Shown: one piece after another, positions 33,022 to 41,895 of the stretch
Layout: every line of letters begins with the position of its first letter
Numbering within the stretch: position 1 is the first letter of the stretch
Origin: Armatimonas rosea
GTDB lineage: Bacteria > Armatimonadota > Armatimonadia > Armatimonadales > Armatimonadaceae
Length of the DNA stretch: 64,000 nt
Assembly (NCBI RefSeq): GCF_014202505.1
Contig: NZ_JACHGW010000004.1
Span: forward strand, 558,001-622,000
Direction of reading: 5' to 3'
Position numbers and translations under genes: made by a program
Notes under the pieces: model-generated
Told to the model about the DNA's origin: nothing
Seen by the model: only the letters and a program-made list of their open reading frames with translations
Database searches by the model: none

Positions 33022-36000
33022 GACTCCCCACCGCACGGTCACAGCGGGCCCAGGCCGCGAGCAAGGCACAGCGGGCATTGACCACGTTGCTCTGTGCCTG
33101 GGTCAGCGCGGCCTGGGCATCTGCCAGGTCCAGCAAGGGAGAGACCGTCCCCTCGCTCACCCCCGCGTTGTACTTGATCCGCGCCAGCCGCGCCGCCTCT
33201 TCCGCGGTCGCCTGGGCCTGCTCTGCCACACCGAGCCGGGCCTGGGCATCGCGGATCGCGAGCACGGCCTGGCGCACCTCCAGCGCGACTGCCTCCTCGA
33301 GCTGGCTCAGCGTGGTCTCGGCACTGCTCTGGTCCGCCCGCGCCTGCTGCCGACGGCTCCGGGCGAGCCCGCCATCGCTCAGCGGCAGGGTCACCCCCAC
33401 GGCGACTTGGGCGAGGTCCCGCACCGCCAGTGAGCCCGCGTTGGGGTTGTACTGTCCGCCCAACGAGACTCCCACACTCGGGGCCAGGCTCCGCTGCGAG
33501 AGCTTGACTCCCAGCGATGCCGCCTTCACGCCCAGCCGTGCCTGGAGCAGCTCGGGCCGCTGGGAGCGGGCGCTCGCCTGGAGCGTGGCTTCGTCGGGGA
33601 GGGGCCGCTCGGGAGTCGCCCGCTCCCCCAGCACGAGTGGGCTCTCCAGCGGGAGGACGAGCAGGGTCGCCAGCGCGGCCTGCGCGAGCTTGACCCCGTT
33701 CTCGGCTTGCAGGAGCTGCTGCTGGGAGTCGGCGAGCCCGGTCTGGGCGCGCAGGACATCCAAGCGCGGTGCGATTCCTGCCTTCTGGCTCGCCTCCGCA
33801 TCGTGGAGGCGCTGTGCGGCGGTCTCCTGCGCCGCCCGTGCCACCCGCTCCAGCGCCACCGCTCGGGTGAGCTCGTAGCAGGCGAGCCGCACCTCCAGCG
33901 CCACGATCTGCCGGGCGCTCTCAACTCCCAGCAGCCCACTGGCCTCGTCGAGCTGGGCGGCATCGCGTGCGGTGTGGAGCAGCCCCGCAACATCCAGAGG
34001 CAGGGTCGCGCTGGCGGCGTACTGCGCCTGCTCCAAGTACGCGCCCTGGATCGCCACGGGACCTGCCGCAAAGCGCTGCTCACGGTTGAGCCGCACCAGG
34101 TTCGCACTCACCCCTGCGGTCGGCTTGAGCGCCGCACGGGCCTCGTCGGTCTTGCCCGCCGCACGCCGCACCAGCGCCTCCGCAAGCTGCACACGGCGGC
34201 TCTTCTGGAGCGCCTGAGTCACGGCACTATCGACCGTCAGGCTCTGTGCCTGGCTCGGGAGCGCCATCATCAACACGCTTGCCACGACCGCCGGGACTAG
34301 GAGACGTCGTGCCTCGCCGCGGGCCAGGAGGGCGTAGACACTGGGAATGACGATCATCGTGAGGAAGGTCGAGACCAAGAGCCCGGCGATAATCGCCCAG
34401 TCGAGCGGCGGCCAGAGCTTGCTCCCGGCGTAGGCCTGCGGCAAGAGCGCCCCCACAGAGAGCAAGACGGTCAGCAGGATCGGGCGCAGGCGGCGGCGGC
34501 TCGCATCGACCAAGGCCTCCGCCATCGAGACGGGCTGCTGGCGCTGCTCTTCTTGGGCGTAGTGGAAGATAAAGATCGTGTGGTTGGTGACGATCCCCCC
34601 CAGCGCGGCGATCCCCAGAAAGGCCATGAAGCCAAAGTTCTGGTGCGCCAAGTAGAGCCCCGGCACGGCACCAATCACGCCCAGCGGCACCGACGAGAGA
34701 ATCGCAGTGACGATCGGGACGGAGTTAAACTGGACCATGAGCACGACCAAGTTGAAGACAAAAGCCACGGCAAAGACCACCATCATGTCCGTGAAGGTCT
34801 TGTTGGCCTCCTCTTGCTCCCCACCAAACCCGACAGTCACCGGCTCTGCAAGCGGTCTCTGGGCCAGCGATAGCTTGAGGTCGTCCACCACCGCGGAGGC
34901 GAGCCGGGTGCCATCCAGAAACGCGGAGACCGTCAGGGTGCGCTGGCCGTTGCGGCGGACAATGCGCCCCTCGCCGGGGGTGAGCGCGAGGGTGGCGACC
35001 TGACGCAGAGTAACCCCACCCGGCAGGTAGAGATTGAGGACATCGTCGGGGGACCTGCGCTCGCTCGCCGCCACCCGTAGCTCGATAGGAATCTCTTTAT
35101 CCCCCTCACGGAAGAGCGAGACGGTCTGCCCCGTGACTGCCAGGCGTGCGGTCTGTGCCACGGCAGCCGACGAGAGCCCGAGCGCGGCGGCCCGGTCTTC
35201 GTCGATCTTCACCTCGAGCTGGAGCGGGAGCTCACCGTAGCTGTTGTGGACACTGTGCGTCCCCGCGATCCCATTGAGCCGCGCCTCCAGCTCTGCCGCC
35301 GCCCGCCGCAGGCCCGCGACCGACTCGCCGGTCACGCGCACCGCCACGGGAGCTCCCACGGGCGGGCCTTGTTCGAGTTTCTTAGCCGTCACCCGCGCCT
35401 CCGGGACGGCCGTCCGAGCCGCGCTCTGCAGCGAGGCCACCAGCGCCTCGGTCTGGTCCAGGGTCTCCGTGTTGACCACGAGCTGGGCGTAGTTGGGGGT
35501 CGGGACCTCGGGGTTGACATTGTAGTAGAAGCGCGGCCCGCCCTGCCCGATATAGCTCACGTAGGAGACAATGCCCTTCTGACCAGCTAACAGTTTCTCC
35601 ACTTTTTGGACCGCACGCTCGGTCGCCCGGATATCACGGCCCTCGGGGAGCCAGACATCGATCGTGAACTGGTCGCGATCCGCCGACGGAAAGAACGAGA
35701 AGCCCAGCTTGGGGATCAGGCTCACCGCCCCGAAGAGCAGGACCGATGCGATCCCAACCACCACTCCCGGCCGACGGAACGCGAGCTGGGCGAGGTTTGC
35801 CTTCCCTTCCCGCAGGGCATCGACACCGCGGTCTAGCCAGCGCTGCACCACGGTTTTCTTTTCGTCGTGGCCCGCTCGCAGGAATCGGAAGCAGAGCAAG
35901 GGTAGGACCGTCAGGTTGAGCACGACCGAGACCACGAGCGAGAGGCCGGTCACCAGCCCCAGATCGCGCACAAAGTCGCCCGCGCCCCCCGGCAGGAAGG

Positions 36001-37351
36001 CAAGCGGGAGAAACGAGCTAATCGCCACCAGGTTTGCGGTGATAAAGGGGCCACGAAGCTCATCGGCACCCGAGATCGCGGCCTCCTCGCGGGGGATTCC
36101 CGCCGCGAGCTTCTCCTCGATGTTATCCAGCACGACAATACTGTTGTCCACGACCAGCGCCAGCGCGATAATCAGCGCGGCGATACTCATCTGCTGGATC
36201 TCGCGGCCCGTGAACCACATCGCGGCAAAGGTCACCAGCATCGAGAGCGGGAGCATCGCCCCCACGAGGAGTGCGGAGCGCCAGCCCATGAAGGCCAGCA
36301 TGACCACAAAGATAATCGCCACCGCCAGCATCAGCTCGTGAAAGAAGCTCCCCACCCGGCGCTCGACCGAGCGCGGCAGGTTGTTGACGGTCGTCACGCT
36401 TGCGCCCTGCGGCAGGCTCAGCCCCGCCACGACCGCCTGTGCCTTGGCCCCCAGCGCGGAGATATTGCCGCCCTTGCGCATGGTCAGGCCGACCCCCACT
36501 GCGGGCTCGCCCCCGACCCGGAGCAGGGCGGCGGGGGGATCGGCAAAGCCGCGCGTGACGGTCGCGATGTCCCGCAGGTAGACCGGTGCGCCTTGCTCAG
36601 AGAGGCCCACGACTAGGCTCTCCAGGGTCGCCGGGTCGGTGAGGTTTCCGGTCGGCAGAAGGGTGAGGCGTGCATCGCCCGCCGCCAGCGAGCCGCCTAC
36701 CTCCGGCAAGACATTCTTCTGGGCGATCGCCGCCGCGATACGCTCCGTGGTCACCGCGCCGCCCAGTGCGCCCAGCCGCTGCGACGAGAGCGAGACGGTC
36801 ACCACCTCCTGCTCGACTCCTAGGAGCTGGGTCTCGCCCACCTCGGGGAGGACCTTGAGACGGTCTCGGAGCTGGCGGGCCAGGGCCTCGCGGTCGCGTG
36901 CACTCGCCCCCGGCTGGGTGACCGCAAAGATCAGCGCCGACGTATCCGCGAACCGATCGTTGACCGCCACACTCACGACACCCGCAGGGAGCTGGGGGCG
37001 TAGGTCCGCACTGCGCTTGCGGAGCTGGTCCATGAGCTTGTCGAGCGTGTCGGTCATGCGGTCGGCGGCCTGCACCTGGATCACGGCAAGACCGGGCCGC
37101 GATGTGCTGGTCACGGTCCCGACATCGTCGATCTCGCGCAGGGTTCGCTCCAGCTTCTCGGTGACAAGCTGCTCGACCTGCGAGGCCGAGGCCCCCGGAT
37201 AGAGCGCAACAACCTGGGCAAAGCGGCCCTTGAGATCGGGGTCTTCGCGACGGGACATCGTGAAGAGGCCCGTCAGGCCGAGGACCAGCACCAAGAACGC
37301 GACTAAAATAGTCACTGGGCGGTAGGTAAAGGCAAGGCGTGTCAGGGTCAT
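32996..37351 (-). CDS. RND efflux pump fused to TolC-type outer membrane channel
   Basis: The 1451-aa product has two complete parts. Residues 1 to about 1010 form an AcrB/MdtB-like RND transporter with two repeats of six helices. Its TM4 proton-relay motif is VVDNSIVVLDNIEEKL, and the first periplasmic segment begins GLFTMSRREDPDLKGRFAQV. Residues about 1014-1037 look like a signal peptide (LLVPAVVASVLMMALPSQAQ). The rest is an outer membrane factor with long TolC helices and the repeated-half pattern. Pump and channel are normally separate genes. The adaptor gene upstream overlaps by four nt (ATGA). The pump should export hydrophobic compounds by proton exchange. The fusion could be processed into two proteins at the internal signal-like segment. 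Confidence 0.9.
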   Translation of the reverse strand: MTLTRLAFTYRPVTILVAFLVLVLGLTGLFTMSRREDPDLKGRFAQVVALYPGASASQVEQLVTEKLERTLREIDDVGTVTSTSRPGLAVIQVQAADRMTDTLDKLMDQLRKRSADLRPQLPAGVVSVAVNDRFADTSALIFAVTQPGASARDREALARQLRDRLKVLPEVGETQLLGVEQEVVTVSLSSQRLGALGGAVTTERIAAAIAQKNVLPEVGGSLAAGDARLTLLPTGNLTDPATLESLVVGLSEQGAPVYLRDIATVTRGFADPPAALLRVGGEPAVGVGLTMRKGGNISALGAKAQAVVAGLSLPQGASVTTVNNLPRSVERRVGSFFHELMLAVAIIFVVMLAFMGWRSALLVGAMLPLSMLVTFAAMWFTGREIQQMSIAALIIALALVVDNSIVVLDNIEEKLAAGIPREEAAISGADELRGPFITANLVAISSFLPLAFLPGGAGDFVRDLGLVTGLSLVVSVVLNLTVLPLLCFRFLRAGHDEKKTVVQRWLDRGVDALREGKANLAQLAFRRPGVVVGIASVLLFGAVSLIPKLGFSFFPSADRDQFTIDVWLPEGRDIRATERAVQKVEKLLAGQKGIVSYVSYIGQGGPRFYYNVNPEVPTPNYAQLVVNTETLDQTEALVASLQSAARTAVPEARVTAKKLEQGPPVGAPVAVRVTGESVAGLRRAAAELEARLNGIAGTHSVHNSYGELPLQLEVKIDEDRAAALGLSSAAVAQTARLAVTGQTVSLFREGDKEIPIELRVAASERRSPDDVLNLYLPGGVTLRQVATLALTPGEGRIVRRNGQRTLTVSAFLDGTRLASAVVDDLKLSLAQRPLAEPVTVGFGGEQEEANKTFTDMMVVFAVAFVFNLVVLMVQFNSVPIVTAILSSVPLGVIGAVPGLYLAHQNFGFMAFLGIAALGGIVTNHTIFIFHYAQEEQRQQPVSMAEALVDASRRRLRPILLTVLLSVGALLPQAYAGSKLWPPLDWAIIAGLLVSTFLTMIVIPSVYALLARGEARRLLVPAVVASVLMMALPSQAQSLTVDSAVTQALQKSRRVQLAEALVRRAAGKTDEARAALKPTAGVSANLVRLNREQRFAAGPVAIQGAYLEQAQYAASATLPLDVAGLLHTARDAAQLDEASGLLGVESARQIVALEVRLACYELTRAVALERVARAAQETAAQRLHDAEASQKAGIAPRLDVLRAQTGLADSQQQLLQAENGVKLAQAALATLLVLPLESPLVLGERATPERPLPDEATLQASARSQRPELLQARLGVKAASLGVKLSQRSLAPSVGVSLGGQYNPNAGSLAVRDLAQVAVGVTLPLSDGGLARSRRQQARADQSSAETTLSQLEEAVALEVRQAVLAIRDAQARLGVAEQAQATAEEAARLARIKYNAGVSEGTVSPLLDLADAQAALTQAQSNVVNARCALLAAWARCDRAVGSPTGAERPS

Positions 37352-38880
37352 TTCGTCACCTCCGCGCGCGCCGCAACCGCAACGCCGTCGGTGAGGCGCT
37401 GGGGGGTCGCCGCCAAGGTCTCCCCCCCAACCAGCCCGGCTTGGACCAGCACCCGCTCTCCCTGAACAGGGCCAGTGACGATATCCTTGCGCTGCGCCTT
37501 CCCGGACTTCAGGAGAAAGACATAGGACCTGCTCCCATCGGTCGCAACGGCGGAGAGCGGTATAAACACGGCTTTCGTGGTCGTGGGGGCTGCATCGAGC
37601 GCAAGGCGGACGACCATGTTGGGCAGGAGCGCCTCCTGGGGATTCTCCACACGAACCTCGACGGCAAAGGCGCGGGTCCGGGGGTCGGCCTGGTAGCCCA
37701 CGGTCTCGATCACCCCGGTGAAGCGCTTACCCGGCAGGGCATCGGCGGTCAAGGGGACCCTCTGACCGGGCCGGAGCGCCAGCCGTGCGGCCTCGGGGAC
37801 GGCAAAGACTGCCTTCACACGGCTCAGCTCCCCGAGGCGAGCAATCGGCGAACCGGGCGCGAGCGTCTGCCCGCTCTCGGTGAGCTTGGCCAGCACGCGC
37901 CCGGCAAAGGGCGCGACAACCCGGTGTTTCAGAACTAGGAGGCGTGCCTGCTCCACACTGGCGGCGGCGCGTGCCTCCTGTGCCTTTAGCCCCTCGATCT
38001 GCCGCCGGATGCTCTCCAGCCGCGCGGGGCGTGTCGCGGCGACTCGGAGCTGGGCACGGGCGGCGTCTTTTTGTGCCTGGAAGCTCGCGACGCCCGCGCT
38101 CGCCTGCGCCACCCCTGCCGCCGCCGAGCGAATGTCTTCGTCCCGTGCCCCCTCTCTTGCGAGGGAGAGCCCCTGCTCCGCGGCGCTCTTGCGTGCGGCG
38201 GCGGCCTCCTGGGCGGCCTGGGCTCGGTCCAGCGCCTGCTGCCCCACCACCCCCTCGCTAAGCAAGACCGCGACCCGGTCCCGCTCCTTGGTCGCCAGCC
38301 GATCGTCTGCCTGGGCTTGGGCCAGTGCGGCCACGGCCTGAAGGAGCTCCTGAGCACGGGTGGCAGAGCGGGCCTTTCGCTCCCCCTCGGCTGCCTGGGT
38401 CGCTTGAGCGGTCGCCCCCTTCTCTCCTGCCTCCGCCTGCGCGAGCTGGGCGTGGGCGGCTTGCTGGGCGGCAGCGGTCTCGACCACGGCACGGGCGTAC
38501 TCTGCCTCGGCCTGGCTCCGTGCCGCGCGGCTCTGGCGTAGCCCCGCCTCGGCTTCGTGCAGGGTCGCGGTCGCCACACCACTATCGAGCTGAGCCAGAA
38601 GCCCCCCTACTCCCACACGAGCCCCCACCGTGATGGGGAGTGCCGTCAAGCGCGCCGCCACCTCCGACGAGACAGTCGCGATCCGGTAGGGCTCTACTTG
38701 CCCGCTGAGCTGGACTTTAGCTTGCGATAGTTGCAATTGTGCCGTAATGCTCTCGACGGGAATCCCTCCTAACGGGCTAGGGGGTGCTTGCGCGGTGCTC
38801 CTCGCGCAGCCACTGGCGAGCCCCAGCCCGAGATTCACGAGGGCAAGTGCTCCAAGAAGTCGCTCATTTCTTAACATCAT
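37348..38880 (-). CDS. RND efflux periplasmic adaptor lipoprotein (HlyD/AcrA family)
   Basis: The 510-aa protein begins with a lipoprotein signal (LGALALVNLGLGLASGC). It continues with the adaptor order: a barrel-sandwich half (VEPYRIATVSSEVAARLTALP), a long alanine/glutamine-rich coiled coil (about 110-330), the second half (VVAPFAGRVLAKLTESGQTL) and a beta-barrel/MP region. The coiled coil is longer than in AcrA and would reach the fused TolC-like channel. It bridges the RND pump and channel across the periplasm. The first of two adjacent ATGs follows AAGGA by five nt. A TetR-type operator (38888-38903) lies just upstream. The stop overlaps the pump ATG. Confidence 0.9.
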   Translation of the reverse strand: MMLRNERLLGALALVNLGLGLASGCARSTAQAPPSPLGGIPVESITAQLQLSQAKVQLSGQVEPYRIATVSSEVAARLTALPITVGARVGVGGLLAQLDSGVATATLHEAEAGLRQSRAARSQAEAEYARAVVETAAAQQAAHAQLAQAEAGEKGATAQATQAAEGERKARSATRAQELLQAVAALAQAQADDRLATKERDRVAVLLSEGVVGQQALDRAQAAQEAAAARKSAAEQGLSLAREGARDEDIRSAAAGVAQASAGVASFQAQKDAARAQLRVAATRPARLESIRRQIEGLKAQEARAAASVEQARLLVLKHRVVAPFAGRVLAKLTESGQTLAPGSPIARLGELSRVKAVFAVPEAARLALRPGQRVPLTADALPGKRFTGVIETVGYQADPRTRAFAVEVRVENPQEALLPNMVVRLALDAAPTTTKAVFIPLSAVATDGSRSYVFLLKSGKAQRKDIVTGPVQGERVLVQAGLVGGETLAATPQRLTDGVAVAARAEVTK

Positions 38881-38887
38881 GATTTTC

Positions 38888-38903
38888 CTTAACACTGTTT
38901 AGT
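38888..38903. promoter_or_regulatory. TetR-type operator, copy upstream of the adaptor gene
   Basis: CTTAACACTGTTTAGT matches the palindrome at 39532-39547 at 14 of 16 positions. It lies between the tetR stop and the adaptor start, where the repressor could control the efflux genes. Confidence 0.6.
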
Positions 38904-38917
38904 AGGACACAAAAAAT

Positions 38918-39529
38918 TTAGGACGCCAGGAAGCCGCGCAGGCTTGCCTCAGCGACACTCTCGAAAAACGCCGCGTGGTACTCGTCGGGGAGCATGGTGA
39001 GCCGCCGCGCCAGTGCGAGGGCGGCGGCACCGTGGATGTGTGCCCAGATCGTGTGCGAGACCACGATCTCGGGCTGGTCGTTGCGAAACTGCCCGCTTGC
39101 CATCGCCTGCGCGACCGCGAGGCGGATAAAGTTAAAGGCCATCAGCCCTGCCTCCGGCTTCGGGCCAAAGCTCTTCTCAAAGTCCTCGTCGCAGAGCTCG
39201 AACATCAGGGCGTAGTACTGCGGGTGGTTCTGGGTGAAGGCAAAGTAGCAGCGTGCGCCCTGGCGCAGGCGCTCGACGGGGTCCTCGATCTGAATCTGGT
39301 GCATCTGGGTGCAGAGCAGCTCAAAGCCCTCGACGATCAGCGCGGCCAGGATCTCGTTTTTGTCTTTGAAGTAGAGGTAGATCGCGGTAGGCGAGTACTC
39401 AATGCGCTCCGCGATCTTACGGAGCGAGACAGCCGCAAAGCCCTGCTCCACGAACAGATCGCGTGCCGCATCCAGGATCGCCCGCTGGAGGTTCTCCCGC
39501 TCTCGTTTTCGTCGCTCCGTACTTCCCAT
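38918..39529 (-). CDS. TetR/AcrR family transcriptional repressor
   Basis: The 203-aa protein has an N-terminal TetR DNA-binding domain (AILDAARDLFVEQGFAAVSL, RKIAERIEYSPTAIYLYFKDK). A helical ligand-binding domain of the AcrR/C-terminal TetR_C type follows. Such regulators release DNA when a drug or metabolite binds. It is the first gene of the efflux cluster and probably controls it, together with its own promoter, through the two palindromes at 39531-39547 and 38888-38903. The start at 39529 is separated from the first operator by a single base, so the repressor would block its own transcription directly. Confidence 0.9.
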   Translation of the reverse strand: MGSTERRKRERENLQRAILDAARDLFVEQGFAAVSLRKIAERIEYSPTAIYLYFKDKNEILAALIVEGFELLCTQMHQIQIEDPVERLRQGARCYFAFTQNHPQYYALMFELCDEDFEKSFGPKPEAGLMAFNFIRLAVAQAMASGQFRNDQPEIVVSHTIWAHIHGAAALALARRLTMLPDEYHAAFFESVAEASLRGFLAS

Positions 39530-39530
39530 T

Positions 39531-39547
39531 ACTTAACACCGTTAAGT
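39531..39547. promoter_or_regulatory. TetR-type operator at the repressor gene start
   Basis: ACTTAACACCGTTAAGT is a perfect 7-3-7 inverted repeat next to the tetR start codon. Its partial copy lies before the adaptor gene. Confidence 0.65.
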
Positions 39548-39565
39548 TTACACCCAGAATTTGGT

Positions 39566-39988
39566 TTATGCAAACGGGTCGCCCTCGCGCAGGGAAAAAT
39601 CCGCAAAATCAAAGCCCGGTCCCACCGTGCAGCCCACCAGTGTGTACTCCCCGAGCGAGCGCGCCGCCTGCCACGCCCCCGCCGGGATGGTATGGGTCGG
39701 TGCTTGGCCCTCCCCAACCGGCCCCAGCACCCAGCGCTCCGTGTCGCAGAGCAGCTCCAGGGGCGCGCCTTCGTAGTAGTGCCACACCTCGTCGGAGAGC
39801 ACCCGATGCCAGCGGGAGTACGCCCCCGCTGGCAAGAGAAAGTAGATCGTGGTCAGCGCCGAGCGGGTCGGGCGGCCGTCGCTTGGGGTGACGGTCTCGG
39901 CGGAGCGAAAGACCTCGCGGAAGTAGCCGCCCTCAGGGTGGGGCGTGAGCTGGAGTGTCTCGATCAGCTCCTGGGCGCGTGGATGCAT
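39566..39988 (-). CDS. Cupin-fold protein, DUF985 family
   Basis: The 140-aa protein matches the DUF985 (cupin_5) family. TPHPEGGYFREVFRS is the family opening, followed by TTIYFLLPAGAYSRWHRVLSDEVWHYYEG with the cupin metal/ligand histidines, and the later TLVGCTVGPGFDFADF. The family is conserved in many bacteria and plants, but the substrate and reaction are not established. It is cytoplasmic. A TACAAC box six nt before the ATG indicates leaderless transcription. The gene is divergent from serS; the two -10 boxes lie within 17 bp. Confidence 0.85.
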   Translation of the reverse strand: MHPRAQELIETLQLTPHPEGGYFREVFRSAETVTPSDGRPTRSALTTIYFLLPAGAYSRWHRVLSDEVWHYYEGAPLELLCDTERWVLGPVGEGQAPTHTIPAGAWQAARSLGEYTLVGCTVGPGFDFADFSLREGDPFA

Positions 39989-39994
39989 CGCATC

Positions 39995-40000
39995 GTTGTA
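39995..40000 (-). promoter_or_regulatory. -10-like box of the cupin gene
   Basis: TACAAC on the minus strand lies six nt before the ATG at 39988. Confidence 0.5.
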
Positions 40001-40005
40001 CCCGA

Positions 40006-40011
40006 TACAAT
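40006..40011 (+). promoter_or_regulatory. -10 box of serS
   Basis: TACAAT lies nine nt before the serS ATG at 40021, giving a leader of only a few nt. No Shine-Dalgarno fits in that space. Confidence 0.55.
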
Positions 40012-40020
40012 AGCGGCGCT

Positions 40021-41301
40021 ATGCTGGATATTCGACGAATTCGCACCGAAACGGACACGATTAAGGCCAACCTCTCCAAGCGCGGCGAGGATGTTGCCAA
40101 GATAGATGCGCTCCTCGCCATCGACGAGACACGCCGGGAGAAGCAGACCGAGTGGGAGGGGCTCCGCGCCGAGCAGAACCGCTTGGGGCCGCAGATCGCC
40201 GCCGCCAAGAAGGCCGGGGAGGACGCCACCGCGATCCTGGAGCGCTCCGGGGAGCTCAAGGCCCGCCTGGCGAGCCTCGACGGGGAGCTGAAGTCCCTCG
40301 ACCCCGAGCAAGAGGCGCTGCTCTCCAAGCTCCCCAACCTGGTGCTCGACGATGTCCCGGCGGGCGGCGAGGAGTGCAACGCGGAGCTTCGTGGTGCCAA
40401 CAAGCCGCTCCGGGAGTTCGACTTCGAGCCCAAGGCACACTGGGACCTTGCCGCCCACCTCGGGCTGTTCGATACGGAGCGCGGTGCCAAGCTCAGCGGG
40501 AGCGGCTTTGTGCTCTACACGGGAGTCGGGGCGCGGCTCCAGCGGGCACTGATCAACTACATGCTGGACCTGCACACCACCGTCCACGGCTACACCGAGC
40601 TGGGCGTCCCCTACCTGCTGACCCGCGAGTCCGTCACGGCATCAGGGCATATCGTCAAGTTCGCCCCCGAGATGTACCACGATGCGGAGAGCGACCAGTT
40701 CTTTGTCCCGACCGCAGAGCCTGCTCTTGTCAATGTCCACCGCGGCGAGCTGCTAGAGCCGGGCGTCCTGCCGCTCAAGTATGTCGCGCACACCCCGTGC
40801 TGGCGGCGCGAGGCGGGTGCGGCAGGGAAAGACACCCGTGGCCTCCAGCGCGTCCACCAGTTCGACAAAGTGGAGATCTTCCAGTACACCCTCCCCGAGG
40901 CGAGTGCGGCGGCCCAGGACGAGATGGTGCAGCAGGCCTGCGCCGTGCTCGATGGCCTTGAGATCCCCCACCGCCTGCTGCTTCTTGCCGCGGGAGACAC
41001 CAGCTTCTCGATGGCCCGCACGATTGATATCGAGGCTTGGGCACCGGGCGTGGGCAAGTGGCTTGAGGTGTCGTCGGCCTCGGATGGCACGGACTTCCAG
41101 GCACGCCGCGCCAATATCCGCTTCCGCCGCGAGGCTGGTGCCAAGCCCGAGTTCCCGCACCTGCTCAACGCCTCAGGAACCGCGCTCGCCCGTGTCTATG
41201 CCGCCCTCCTCGAGACCCACCAGAACGCCGATGGCAGCGTGACAATCCCCGCGGCGCTTCGCCCGTACCTGGGCGGCCTGGAGACCTTGGAGCCCAAGTA
41301 G
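40021..41301 (+). CDS. serS: Seryl-tRNA synthetase
   Basis: The 426-aa class II synthetase charges tRNA-Ser with serine (and also tRNA-Sec, relevant because selD here needs selenocysteine). It has the N-terminal coiled-coil arm (residues about 30-100, AEQNRLGPQIAAAKKAG). Motif 2 lies at HTPCWRREAGAAGKDTRGLQRVHQF and motif 3 near the end (NASGTALARVYAALLETHQ). The serine-binding TAEPALVN and E of FDKVEIF are present. The ATG at 40021 starts the standard MLDIRRIR opening. A TACAAT box nine nt upstream means a near-leaderless mRNA. A Uma2 gene follows 15 nt after the stop. Confidence 0.96.
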   Translation: MLDIRRIRTETDTIKANLSKRGEDVAKIDALLAIDETRREKQTEWEGLRAEQNRLGPQIAAAKKAGEDATAILERSGELKARLASLDGELKSLDPEQEALLSKLPNLVLDDVPAGGEECNAELRGANKPLREFDFEPKAHWDLAAHLGLFDTERGAKLSGSGFVLYTGVGARLQRALINYMLDLHTTVHGYTELGVPYLLTRESVTASGHIVKFAPEMYHDAESDQFFVPTAEPALVNVHRGELLEPGVLPLKYVAHTPCWRREAGAAGKDTRGLQRVHQFDKVEIFQYTLPEASAAAQDEMVQQACAVLDGLEIPHRLLLLAAGDTSFSMARTIDIEAWAPGVGKWLEVSSASDGTDFQARRANIRFRREAGAKPEFPHLLNASGTALARVYAALLETHQNADGSVTIPAALRPYLGGLETLEPK

Positions 41302-41304
41302 GGT

Positions 41305-41310
41305 TAGGAT
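41305..41310 (+). promoter_or_regulatory. -10 box of the Uma2 gene (leaderless)
   Basis: TAGGAT lies six nt before the ATG at 41317, in the short gap after serS. Confidence 0.5.
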
Positions 41311-41316
41311 CGCGAG

Positions 41317-41895
41317 ATGAGCACAAACACGGCCCGCACGTTCACGTTGGAGGAGTACATCGCCATCGAGGAGGCCTCGGAGGTCAAGCACGAGTTCCGC
41401 GACGGTCAGATCGTCGCGATGGCGGGGGCGAGCCCAAGCCACACCTTTATTCTGGCAGACCTGGTCTTCCTAATCCGCTCACAGCTTAAGTCGGGAGGGT
41501 GCCGGATCGGTTCGGCGGATATGCGCGTGCGGCTCACACCAGACGGCCGCTACTTCTACCCGGATTTAGTCGTGGTCTGTGGGACGCCCGTCTTTGACGA
41601 CACCAAACCGCAGGCGCTGATCAACCCGAGACTGATCATTGAGGTGCTCTCCGACTCGACCGCGGCCTACGACCGGGGGGATAAGTTTCATGACTACCGC
41701 CAGGTGCCGTCGCTGACGGACTATGTCCTGGTCTCCCAGGACCGGGCCTATATCGAGCACTACCAGCGTCAGGGGGAGAGCGATCTCTGGCTCTACCAAG
41801 CCGCGGAGGGTCTGGAGGCGACCTTGCTGATCGGTGGTCTGAACCTCTCTCTGCCTCTGGTGGATGTCTACGCCCAAGTGGATAATATCGCATGA
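41317..41895 (+). CDS. Uma2 family (DUF820) PD-(D/E)XK nuclease-like protein
   Basis: The 192-aa protein matches the Uma2 family, restriction-endonuclease-fold proteins especially common in cyanobacteria, Planctomycetes and Armatimonadetes. Motifs are HEFRDGQIVAMAGASPSH near residue 26, YFYPDLVVVCG with the catalytic aspartate, and LIIEVLSDSTAAYDRGDKFHDYR. Most Uma2 genes have unknown physiological roles. It stands between serS and a HAD hydrolase whose ATG overlaps its stop (ATGA), so those two are coupled. A TAGGAT box six nt before the start may give a separate leaderless promoter. Confidence 0.87.
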   Translation: MSTNTARTFTLEEYIAIEEASEVKHEFRDGQIVAMAGASPSHTFILADLVFLIRSQLKSGGCRIGSADMRVRLTPDGRYFYPDLVVVCGTPVFDDTKPQALINPRLIIEVLSDSTAAYDRGDKFHDYRQVPSLTDYVLVSQDRAYIEHYQRQGESDLWLYQAAEGLEATLLIGGLNLSLPLVDVYAQVDNIA

